From: Tritrichomonas foetus
Taxonomy: Eukaryota > Parabasalia > Tritrichomonadida > Tritrichomonadidae
DNA length: 22,780 nucleotides
Direction: 5' to 3'
Assembly (NCBI GenBank): GCA_001839685.1
Contig: MLAK01000846.1
Coordinates: forward strand, 25,823-48,602
Part shown: positions 1 through 8,400 of the stretch, piece after piece
How positions within the stretch are numbered: the stretch's first letter is position 1
Layout of the letters: each line of letters opens with the position of its first letter
The notes under the pieces: model-generated
What the model saw: only the letters and a program-made list of their open reading frames with translations
Told to the model about the DNA's origin: nothing
Database searches by the model: none
Translations under genes and position numbers: made by a program

Positions 1-70
1 GATACCAATTGAATGATTCAATCTAACTCTTTTAATTCTTGAAAAACACATCATCTGAACTCAGTTCTGA

Positions 71-181
71 AATTACTCATTTCTGAGTGAAACCGCAGAA
101 AATGAAAACTTTCAATTAAGACTTGCAAATATATATTGTGAAATTCAAACAGAACATTTAACATTTGAAGAAAAAGTCAAA
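71..181 (+). pseudogene. short decayed coding fragment, unrecognised
   Basis: A stretch of 37 open codons (frame starting at 71, ended by TAA TAA at 182-187) reads as a Glu/Asn-rich, probably helical peptide containing ETAENENFQLRLANIYC. It lies in the same frame as the first piece of the glycosidase remnant that follows, with two stops between them. It does not match the expected start of that family, so it may belong to another dead gene whose beginning lies left of the window. No start codon or domain can be assigned. Confidence that this was once coding is low. Confidence 0.3.
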
Positions 182-223
182 TAATAATGGACGTATAAGT
201 TAAGGATAAAATGGTGATGCTTT

Positions 224-1344
224 GCTACGTTCCGTCGAATTCAACAATGATTCCGTGAAGGCAAAGATAATGAAGTTAGTAATGAATACGATAAATTAAC
301 AAGTGAAAATGAATCAGGCGGATGATATGGTAAATATGTTTTTTTTGGTGTAATAAAATTTCCATTAGAAGATATCATAAACAAAGTAAATAACAAATTA
401 TGTTCTATATTGAGGTCTTGATCGAGCAATTTCAATTGTTCAATTTGATTATCAAGGTTCAACATTAATTCTTCTATTCGAGAATATTTCATATCTTATC
501 CAGATAATGTTATGTCTTTGTTGGCCATTTTCTTGGGGTTGGTCATCTGGTGCTGTTCTTTGGATTTTTCAGAATTTATTTGATTACTATTTATATACTA
601 ATGATGAAAAAATATTGAAAGAACTAATTTATACAATGATAAAAGAATGTGCTGTCTTCAATGATCAGATTAGTTGATGATAAAACAGGAAAATTAGTTT
701 CTTCGCCAACTTCTTCACATGAACATGGACCTCAAACGAATGAAAATGTTTACGAACAAGATTGAATTTAGCAACATAATATATCATATTCCAATTAAAT
801 CTGCACGATATTTAAATGTTGATTCCGATTTAATTTCGAAATGGTCTGAAAGAGTTGAACGTTTTAATCCTGTCGAAATTGGTGAACTAGGACAAATTAA
901 AGAAATAATATCATGAAACAACTCTTAGAAATCAAATCATCATCAAATGACACATTTCTTAGGGTTTTATCCAGGTGATTTAATTAAAGTTGATACTAAA
1001 GAATGGATTACTACTGCAATTATTTCATTAAAAGACAGAGGTGATTTAATTAAAGTTGATGGAGAATGGGTTAACGTATTAATTCATGGGTAAGAACAGG
1101 AGATGGAAATCATGAACATCAATTAATTACATCGTGATTTGATAATGGTATATGTCTTTGTTTATGGGATACTCATCACCATTCCAGACTGATGGTAATT
1201 TTAGCGCAATTGGATATCAATCTTTTACATTCATTACTTGATATCTGGAATCAAGGTCCATTTGATGGAATTTATGTTATTGATCATTTTCTTCGTATTG
1301 AAGTTGGAATTTCTTTCGTTCGAAAATTTCTATACATTCCGTAA
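224..1344 (+). pseudogene. Decayed GH95-type glycoside hydrolase (alpha-L-fucosidase/galactosidase family)
   Basis: Reading the three + frames together recovers, in the correct order, the hallmarks of family GH95. At 251-415 are FREGKDNEVSNEYDKLTSEN and GKYVFFGVIKF. At 417-470 is LDRAISIVQFDYQGST, and at 476-520 REYFISYPDNVMSL (N-terminal beta-sandwich). Then come WPFSWGWSSGAVLWIFQNLF (525-584), LYTNDEKILKEL, DDKTGKLVSSPTSSHEHGP (676-732), LNVDSDLISKWSERVERFNP, IGELGQIKEI and HHQMTHFLGFYPGDL (938-982). AIISLKDRGD, the signature PFQTDGNF (1179-1202) and LLDIWNQGPFDG follow. Pieces alternate between frames and are cut by many stops (for example 248-250, 323-325, 763-765, 914-916, 926-928, 1090-1092). 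At about 520 the rest of the N-terminal domain and the first half of the (alpha/alpha)6 barrel, where the catalytic Asn residues should be, are missing. About 370 codons remain of a family usually near 700-800. The gene is non-functional. I am confident of the family by motif order; the original substrate is not readable. Confidence 0.85.
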
Positions 1345-1378
1345 TCATATAAAATAAATTGAATGTAGTAAAAAAATA

Positions 1379-1915
1379 GTCACAATTCAAAAAGTTCTCT
1401 CAATTTTTATTTTGAATGATACTATTGAAAAATATTTTGATTGCTTTTTGATCGGTGAGACTACATCCTTAATAACAAAAGTAAATCTTATGAAAGTTGT
1501 TTCTTCTATAATTGATGAAAAAGTTGCATAGAGTCTTCGACACATTTTTTTGTGAAGTATCTCAATAACATATTTGTCACCATGGATTTCCCAATAAAGT
1601 ATCTTTATTTTTTCATCATTTAATCATAGAATATGATTGAAGAAATTCGCAACAAGAAAAAAGAATCAAACTACAGCATTCTATCATGATGTCAATATCG
1701 GTAATATTATCTTGTTAGCCCATCCAAGATTTCATAAGAGGAACACATATGCAAGACTCGGAATTCCAGATCTGCTGACTCATTTCATGCAATAAATTGT
1801 ATCAACCAATAATTTGAATTTCATTTTGGTCGTTAGATATTTTTATGGCCATATAAGAAAAGAAAAAGTCAAAGATCTTCTCAAAGAATCAAAAATGTTG
1901 GACAAATTTTTCTGA
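1379..1915 (+). pseudogene. Second decayed gene, unrecognised helical protein
   Basis: Three protein-like pieces line up on the + strand. The first, at 1379-1528, contains GETTSLITKVNLMKVVSSII. The second, at 1531-1620 in another frame, contains HFFVKYLNNIFVTMDFPIKY. The third, at about 1640-1912, returns to the first frame with AFYHDVNIGNIILLAHPRFH, ARLGIPDLLTHFMQ and then KVKDLLKESKMLDKFF. Stops interrupt it at 1529-1531, 1621-1623, 1793-1795 and 1913-1915. The composition is hydrophobic/charged and helical, as in a solenoid protein, but I recognise no family. The final segment shares its frame with the intact gene starting at 1919, separated only by TGA TTC. This could mean chance, or that the intact gene has lost an N-terminal part. 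Confidence 0.5.
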
Positions 1916-1918
1916 TTC

Positions 1919-3307
1919 ATGTTTTCTCCTGAAAAAATTGATTTTATCGAACAGCAAGAAAACCAGCGCCTTTACCAAAACACTTACCATTTCAACGACG
2001 ACGACACAGACACGAGAACGAATGAAAATCCAGTGCAGGTGAATACAAATGCAGTGGCAGATTTAGAACGACTTTTAACGAAATCAACACAGCCATTTTC
2101 AACCATGGCCATAACGTCAGTCAAAGAATTGTTTTTCGAAGTTGGAATCGAAAATGTCACAAATGAGCAAGTTCAGTATCTTTTCAATCGACTTCCGAGA
2201 ATTGAACACTTAGAATACCACCAGTCAACATTTGAACTATTTAGTTTTTTATGCAATGAAGCTGAATTTGCCAAAAAATTATATGATTCACAAATATTAG
2301 AATCCATTAATTTTGCCTCATTTGAGATTGTTCAAGATGAAACAAAAACGTTTATATCAGATATGATTAACAAAATCGTGAATGAAGTTCCAGAGTCATT
2401 AACTGGGCTTTTTATTGATAAATTTTTCCCTTATTTTTATAACTTCATCATCGATCAAAATTTCTATCGCTCTGATGGACTTGATGCTCATTTACTTTTA
2501 GCTTCGAAGTTTTTACCTGAACTAGAAGATGAAAAACAAATTAGGAATATTTTCTCACGATTTACGCTTTTTGTTGAACATACACGACATGATGTGATTC
2601 ATGCCTCGCTTCAGGGACTTTTACTTGCGATTCGATCATTTGATTGGATTTTAAATGATCAAAGTTTTTCAGAAGAGAAATTTATTAATCGCCTCCACTT
2701 TTTAGGAATGCATCAAATTGAACAAACTGGTGTGTTGGTTCTGGTGCTATTTGAACATATTTTAAAGAATAATGATATTGAGCTTCCTTTACTCATTTAT
2801 ACAAAAATTTACACAACACTTCGAGTTTATTTATCTCTAACAAACATTGAAATGCGAAATGAAGCGATTATACTTCTTGGATTTGCGTTTTCAAACCAAT
2901 ATTTTAGAATTGCGATAACAACAGAAACAGAAGATGGTGAACTGTTTGTTCATCGATTAATGGAAACTTTTTTAACAAAATTTGATTCTTTTAAGTTGAA
3001 AGAAAAAAAATCATCCGTTTATGCTTTTGCAAATTTCTTGGGATATATGCCAATTGATATAATTACTGCCTATATCAATCTCCCAATTTTCTTTAATGAA
3101 ATACTTCAAATTTTGGAATTTGATGATCCCGAAATCATTTTACCTTTGTTATATGGATTATACACGCCACTTAATGGTGGAAACATGATTATTAACTCCG
3201 ATGAAAACAAGGATATGATAATTAATGCATTAAAAGCACTCGCTCAATCTGATGATGAAAAACTTTCTCAATCAGCAATCATTGTATCTAAAGCACTGTC
3301 TCAATAA
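1919..3307 (+). CDS. Hypothetical ARM/HEAT-like helical solenoid protein
   Basis: A 462-residue protein. The first ~45 residues are polar and acidic (FNDDDTDTRTNEN) and probably flexible. From about residue 47 to the end the sequence is a continuous series of amphipathic helices with regularly placed Leu/Ile/Phe, for example LERLLTKS, VQYLFNRLPRIEHLEY, FFPYFYNFIID, SLQGLLLAIRSFDWIL and EILQILEFDDPEIILPLLYG. This is typical of armadillo/HEAT-type solenoids common in parabasalid proteomes. No catalytic motif, signal peptide or membrane segment is visible; a cytosolic or nuclear scaffold is the natural inference. ATG at 1919 is the first in-frame start, directly after a TGA of the preceding remnant, so the promoter must lie inside dead-gene sequence. 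The stop is TAA followed by A, forming the trichomonad TAAA polyadenylation motif. No specific function can be assigned. Confidence 0.85.
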   Translation: MFSPEKIDFIEQQENQRLYQNTYHFNDDDTDTRTNENPVQVNTNAVADLERLLTKSTQPFSTMAITSVKELFFEVGIENVTNEQVQYLFNRLPRIEHLEYHQSTFELFSFLCNEAEFAKKLYDSQILESINFASFEIVQDETKTFISDMINKIVNEVPESLTGLFIDKFFPYFYNFIIDQNFYRSDGLDAHLLLASKFLPELEDEKQIRNIFSRFTLFVEHTRHDVIHASLQGLLLAIRSFDWILNDQSFSEEKFINRLHFLGMHQIEQTGVLVLVLFEHILKNNDIELPLLIYTKIYTTLRVYLSLTNIEMRNEAIILLGFAFSNQYFRIAITTETEDGELFVHRLMETFLTKFDSFKLKEKKSSVYAFANFLGYMPIDIITAYINLPIFFNEILQILEFDDPEIILPLLYGLYTPLNGGNMIINSDENKDMIINALKALAQSDDEKLSQSAIIVSKALSQ

Positions 3308-3308
3308 A
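3305..3308 (+). terminator. TAAA polyadenylation motif overlapping the stop
   Basis: The TAA stop of the solenoid gene is followed by A and then TATG. In trichomonads UAAA, often including the stop codon, is the known polyadenylation signal. The assignment is by motif only. Confidence 0.5.
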
Positions 3309-3334
3309 TATGTTCTATCTTCTCATCAAATTTT

Positions 3335-3373
3335 ATTGTTATTGTTATTATTATTATTATTATTATAATTATT
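3335..3373. repeat. ATT/GTT trinucleotide microsatellite
   Basis: An imperfect run of ATT and GTT units ending in ATAATTATT lies in the 215-bp space between two convergent genes. It is a simple repeat, probably length-variable, with no coding function. Confidence 0.8.
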
Positions 3374-3521
3374 ACTTGTCGGTATTTTAGAATTATTTGT
3401 AAATCATCTATATTATATATATTTTGTACGAAATCAATGAATTCTTTCATTAATAAAGATAAATATAAAAGAAAATGGAAAAAGGAGAGACAATCATAAC
3501 AATAGAAAAATACACAATTTA

Positions 3522-3525
3522 TTTA
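3522..3525 (-). terminator. TAAA polyadenylation motif overlapping the stop
   Basis: On the minus strand the stop of the 541-residue gene reads TAAATAAAT, so the TAA stop is again part of TAAA. It mirrors the convergent neighbour's arrangement. Motif evidence only. Confidence 0.5.
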
Positions 3526-5148
3526 AAAATATTTCATTATTCCTGCATTCTCAAATTCCAACGAAACAAGCTGAGAAGGCCCCCTTCGAACAACCCTGAC
3601 AGTTTCTCTATCATTGTCATTTTCGTCATATAAAGAGTATGACTTGCTGATGATTCCAGTCAATCCATCTCCATCATAAAATTGACTATCTGAATGAGAT
3701 TCACTTCTAGTTTTATGTGAACGTGTTTTATGAGTGAATTCTTCATAATAATAATCATCAGAATCTTCAAAATATCTTTTTCTTCTTTTCCTTCTGGGTT
3801 CTTCTTTTACAACAAATTGGTTAGATGTAAAATCAATTTGAGAGTTATTTTGGGAATTTTTATGTAAAGTATTTTTTTGCGAAGAATTACTTCGAAGCAC
3901 TTTTGTGGAATTGTTTTGAGTATCATTTAATAAATTATTTTGAAAGTTATTTGGGGTTGTGTTTTGATTCGAATTTTGAGATGAATTTGAATTATTATTT
4001 GTTCGATTGTTCTGATATGGTATATTTTGTTGATGATTTTGCTGATTGCTTTGCTGAGGTAAAATTTTTTTACAAATTATTATTTTCTTAACTTGTGGAG
4101 TTTTTATTGAATTTGTTTTAGTTGTTTGGTTTTGAAGTAAGGATTGAACTGATCGAATATTTGTCACATTAGAGGTGCTTTGTAAAGGTGGGTTTGCTGA
4201 ATAAGAAGTAGAACTTGATGTGGGATTTTCGTCACTTTTTTGTTGTTTTTCATTTGTGATATTTTTATTTTTATCATCGATTAAAGATTTTTCTTCTTTA
4301 TTTATCCGTTCATTTTGATTGAAATTATGTGTTTTAATATTTCCTTTATGAATTCCTTTGATTTCTTTCTGAGAAATAGTTACATTTTGATTTTGTGATT
4401 TGTTATAATTATTATTATTATTTCCTAATGATGGATTTTCTAATTGAATTACATGTCTTTTTACTTTACATATTCGGTTATCGGTTGCACTCAAAGTGTC
4501 ACTGTTTTCACCTGACATGTCTGTGTTTGTGTCATAGTTGCTGTCTGTTGTGAAAGCAGAAAGATCATTAGATTTAGTTGGAAATCCATTTAAGTTATCA
4601 CCCAAATAATTATTATAGAATTGAATTTTTTTATCATCTGAAATATCATAATTTCTTGGATGAGATTTTGTAATGTATTCTTTTATAAATACAACGACAT
4701 TTTCTATTGTTTGACTTTTCAATAATTTTTTCTTTTCAAATGAAATTTTTTTTCCTATAAATTTTATTGTTGAATTTTCGACTTTTACAGTTGGATCGCT
4801 GAGTTTATTTTTTAGAATCTGGCTTTTGTAATAATTGAAAAATATTTTGCCCGTACGATTTCGAAAAGGAACAGCAAAATATCCAAACAAATTATATAAT
4901 TGCCCAAAATTCGTGAGAAAATATTCAACTCGCTTGCGAAACTGCTGTTTTTCAATTTTTGATAACTTGAATTCAAAACATTGCTGACCAAATGGCCTTT
5001 TTATGAAAAAAAAATCGTTTGTGTTCAACGCCATTTTTGTAAAACTTCGTCTGATTTCATAAGGCCAGGTTGACCATAGCGATTGGGGGATGTATTTCGC
5101 ATAATATTTTGGAATCGAATCAAAACTATTTTTTACCTGTCGATTCAT
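3523..5148 (-). CDS. Probable nuclear protein with conserved-looking N-terminus, N/Q-rich middle and basic NLS
   Basis: A 541-residue protein in three parts. Residues 1-185 look globular and are Phe/Tyr/Lys-rich, with aromatic and basic patches such as YIPQSLWSTWPYEIRRSF (19-36), FFFIKRPFGQQCFEF (46-60) and FGYFAVPFRNRTGKIFFNYY (88-107). Residues about 190-445 are low-complexity, with Asn, Gln and Ser runs. Residues 451-458 are PRRKRRKR, a classical basic nuclear localisation cluster, followed by an acidic/Tyr stretch (EDSDDYYYEEF) and a short ordered tail. The N-terminal block resembles a small nucleic-acid-binding or winged-helix-like module in composition. I do not recognise a named family, and its relation to the parabasalid initiator-binding proteins is only a thought. 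The start is ATG at 5148 (minus), the first in frame. A regulatory nuclear role is inference from composition plus the NLS. Confidence 0.8.
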   Translation of the reverse strand: MNRQVKNSFDSIPKYYAKYIPQSLWSTWPYEIRRSFTKMALNTNDFFFIKRPFGQQCFEFKLSKIEKQQFRKRVEYFLTNFGQLYNLFGYFAVPFRNRTGKIFFNYYKSQILKNKLSDPTVKVENSTIKFIGKKISFEKKKLLKSQTIENVVVFIKEYITKSHPRNYDISDDKKIQFYNNYLGDNLNGFPTKSNDLSAFTTDSNYDTNTDMSGENSDTLSATDNRICKVKRHVIQLENPSLGNNNNNYNKSQNQNVTISQKEIKGIHKGNIKTHNFNQNERINKEEKSLIDDKNKNITNEKQQKSDENPTSSSTSYSANPPLQSTSNVTNIRSVQSLLQNQTTKTNSIKTPQVKKIIICKKILPQQSNQQNHQQNIPYQNNRTNNNSNSSQNSNQNTTPNNFQNNLLNDTQNNSTKVLRSNSSQKNTLHKNSQNNSQIDFTSNQFVVKEEPRRKRRKRYFEDSDDYYYEEFTHKTRSHKTRSESHSDSQFYDGDGLTGIISKSYSLYDENDNDRETVRVVRRGPSQLVSLEFENAGIMKYF

Positions 5149-5475
5149 GATTAATTAAACGGTCGCCAAAGCTATTGATCACTGGATTCTGATATTGTAT
5201 TTATAATAGAAAGAAAAAGATCATAGTTATATATAAATACTTTCTATCATCTTTCTTATTGTACTTAATACATAAAATCATCAAAAACACAATAAACATT
5301 AGAATTTGAGTGCATGAATCTATTGATGAAGATAAAGAATCCAATATTTTTTCCTATATTGAGATAATAACTAATCAGATTGAGAAACTAATAATAACAT
5401 ATTGATCAACAATAACATGCTTGATTCAAAAAAATAGCGCTAAAAACAATTTTATTTAGACTTATAATATATTCC
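5149..5475. other. Intergenic spacer between two minus-strand genes
   Basis: This holds the 3' flank of the cyclase-like gene and the 5' flank of the 541-residue gene. It is A+T-rich with several TATATA-like stretches around 5215-5245. No ORF, RNA gene or convincing Inr (TCA-Py-A/T) was found close to the 5148 start; the bases TC directly precede that ATG. Confidence 0.5.
5451..5460 (-). terminator. Candidate polyadenylation motif of the cyclase-like gene
   Basis: On the minus strand the sequence reads TCTAAATAAA about 20 bases beyond the TAA stop at 5476-5478, which itself is TAAG. The nearest TAAA therefore lies downstream here. Motif evidence only. Confidence 0.4.
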
Positions 5476-8400
5476 TTAGAGGATAAACTTGTGATATAAA
5501 GACATTGGATTTCCCATAATAGAAAGTTGGACTTGTTGCGAATCTTTCGCTTCATTTGGAGGTAAAAATTCATAAGATCTGTTACACACAATCAGCGACA
5601 TTGGATCAGCTTTTCTTGCTAATGAATAAGAGACCTGCATTCCACGTGCATAAACATCAAAAAGAAGTCGATCATCACTAATCATTCCAGCACGTGCAGT
5701 TTTATCATGTGCCATGCCAATCCTAAATGCAATTCCTTTCTCTTTTAGTGATTTTGAGACCCGTTTACAGAAATCCAGTGCATCTTTTGCAGTATCATAG
5801 TTATTTGGTGAATCTTTAACCATATTAAACACAACATAAGAAACAACACCAAGATTTCGTAGCTTTAATGCATCATTTGCTGTTTTAATTTCATTTTCAA
5901 TAACATCAAAGAAATTTCTAAATCTTGTACGAAGATCCAAAGCACTTTTATCTTGTGAATAGTCGTTAAAATCACACATATTTACAACAACAATAATAAT
6001 ATTATGTAATGTCATTTGCTTGCTGCTGTTGACTCTGTCTAAAACAGCCGGAGGCATAACTCTATATTTCAGAGCATTTATTTGTTTCTCAATTTCTCGG
6101 ATTTCGATCATTTTTCGTTCATTTATTTCTAATGACTGAAATATGCAAACGTATTCAAGCTTATCAGGTAATTTACAAACACTAACTCTCATTGGTAATT
6201 CTTCATCGGTATTAATAGTGCCAACTGTTGTTTCTATTGTAATTTCATCTTTATCACTATTTATTAAATCAGCAAGCTTCATTTTATTTCCGAAAATAAA
6301 GAAATTAGATAGAGAATATTGCATAGTCATTTGATCATCAATATAAAATAATGATTTCGCAATTTGATTAATTGACAAAATAGAGAAATCATTATCAATT
6401 ACAATAATTGCATCAACAATCTTTTGTTCAGCAACCTGAAAAGAGTTTAAAATGCTGTCATTTTCGGCAGAAGTTGCCGAAAATTCACCATTCAGCATCA
6501 ACATAACTTTATTACTATCTTTCAAAAACTTTGGTTCAATCATTGCAAGTGATGATAAACAAAAGTGAACAGTATTTAATATTTCTTTCATATTCACTTC
6601 AATAAAAATTCCCATACAAATTCCAATACAAAGAAGTGCAGCAGAAATCGAAAAGATTGTAACATTTAATGATTTGGTAGTTGATGAACCTAAAGAATAA
6701 AATGTTTCTTTGATCTGCTGATTGAATACTTCTTGATCAATGTGATTATTAATAATATGAATATAAAGAAGAATGTCATAGTCATAAGACGTAAAAGTGT
6801 CGTTAAATCGACTTGAGCGCTCAACAATTCTAACCAACTGCTGATAAAGTAAATTAATAATCATAATTGATGGCATTGCAACTAAACGATCATGTAAAAT
6901 TGTTTGATTTAACCAATTTTTACCATTATTTAGAAGAAGTTGATCAACTAAATTCGCGGATGATGTAATTACACCGGCGATTTGTCCATCTAAAACATCA
7001 AACATAAAATCATTCAAGTTAGATTCAAATTTATTTGCAATTTCTGTCATGTCTTGATACAATGATTCACGTGTATCATTTCTAAATGGTAGATTGTTCT
7101 CTAGTGCCAAAAGACGCAAAATATCAGTGATAGAAACAGACATAACTGCATTTAAGTTTGATGACAAACATAATCGATATGGAAGGATAATTAATTTGTT
7201 GGATTCAACAATAACTATGATACTGACAATGAATAATGCAACTAGTGCTAAAAAGAAATTGAATACAGCTAATGCATAGTGTCTGTTGATTACAACAATA
7301 CTAGATATATCTTTAGATGATCCCATTTGAATGAACATATTAGTATATTTATCATAAGTTCGATTAAGTTTCTTTTGGTCAGTATAAATATGCTTAGAAA
7401 ATGAAAGGTCAATTGCACTTAAGGTATTATTATCAGAAGTTGTGTTTGTGTTTTGATTTTCACAATTTTCTTTATTATTTTTTGTTAGTTTTTGGCCTCC
7501 TTTACTATTTATTATTAAATCTTTACTATCCTTTATGATATCTTTACTATTTCCTGCTGGTTCTTTGATATCTTTTGGATTTATTCGATTTTGATTCAGT
7601 CTTGTAATTTTGGAAATTACAGTTTGAATTGAAATTCTTGGTAAACTTTGAATAGTGTGCATGATTATTCCCCAACCAACCGAAATTTTATCAATATTAT
7701 ATAATAAAATGGGTAAGAAAATAATGCACATAAAACCAAAAATAGAAACAATTGCAATAATAATAGTGGTAAATTCATTCAATAAAGAAATAACATCATT
7801 GCAAATTAAAGAAGATAATTCAATTAATGCAGATGAAATAGTTCTGGAGTTTACAATTGCATTTGTAAACCATGTTTCATTTAAATAATTAATTGATTCA
7901 GTAGAATAAGTACTTGAATACGAAAAGAAACTAGCACAAATTGAATCTAATGCTTCAACTAAAGAATCATAATAATAAAACTCTTCATTGTCCGGCATAT
8001 GCGAAACAAGTTTTATTCTTTTACTCGTCATATGTCTTCCTATTTTAGAAGTTGTGGAAATATCGCTTCCATACATGGAATTAAATTGATGAATTAGATT
8101 ATTCAACTCAACAGTCATTTCATTAATTAATTGGGAATTAGGAACATAAAAAGGAAGTTCTGAGGTATTATTTACAAGAATTGAATTTTCATCATCTTTC
8201 ATTGGAAAAGCATTAATGATTGTCATTGCCTCTTCAAATAGGTAATTCGGAGTCTTATCAATTAAATAAAGAATTTCGCAGATTCGAGAAACTGCGGTAA
8301 ATTTGGCATTAAATTTATTCAAATATGCCAATACAATAAATGGCGGTGAAAATGAACCACCTAAATATGTAATGAAAAAGAATAAGAATGAAGCTATCAT

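Noticed and set aside
241..492. 83-codon minus-strand ORF
   Set aside because: It is antisense to clear GH95 motifs on the + strand (LDRAISIVQFDYQGST and REYFISYPDNV), so it is a shadow.
973..1065. Repeated GDLIKVD peptide as a Tudor/agenet-type repeat domain
   Set aside because: The flanking HHQMTHFLGFYPGDL and AIISLKDRGD match GH95 order, and the repetition comes from an exact 22-bp DNA repeat.
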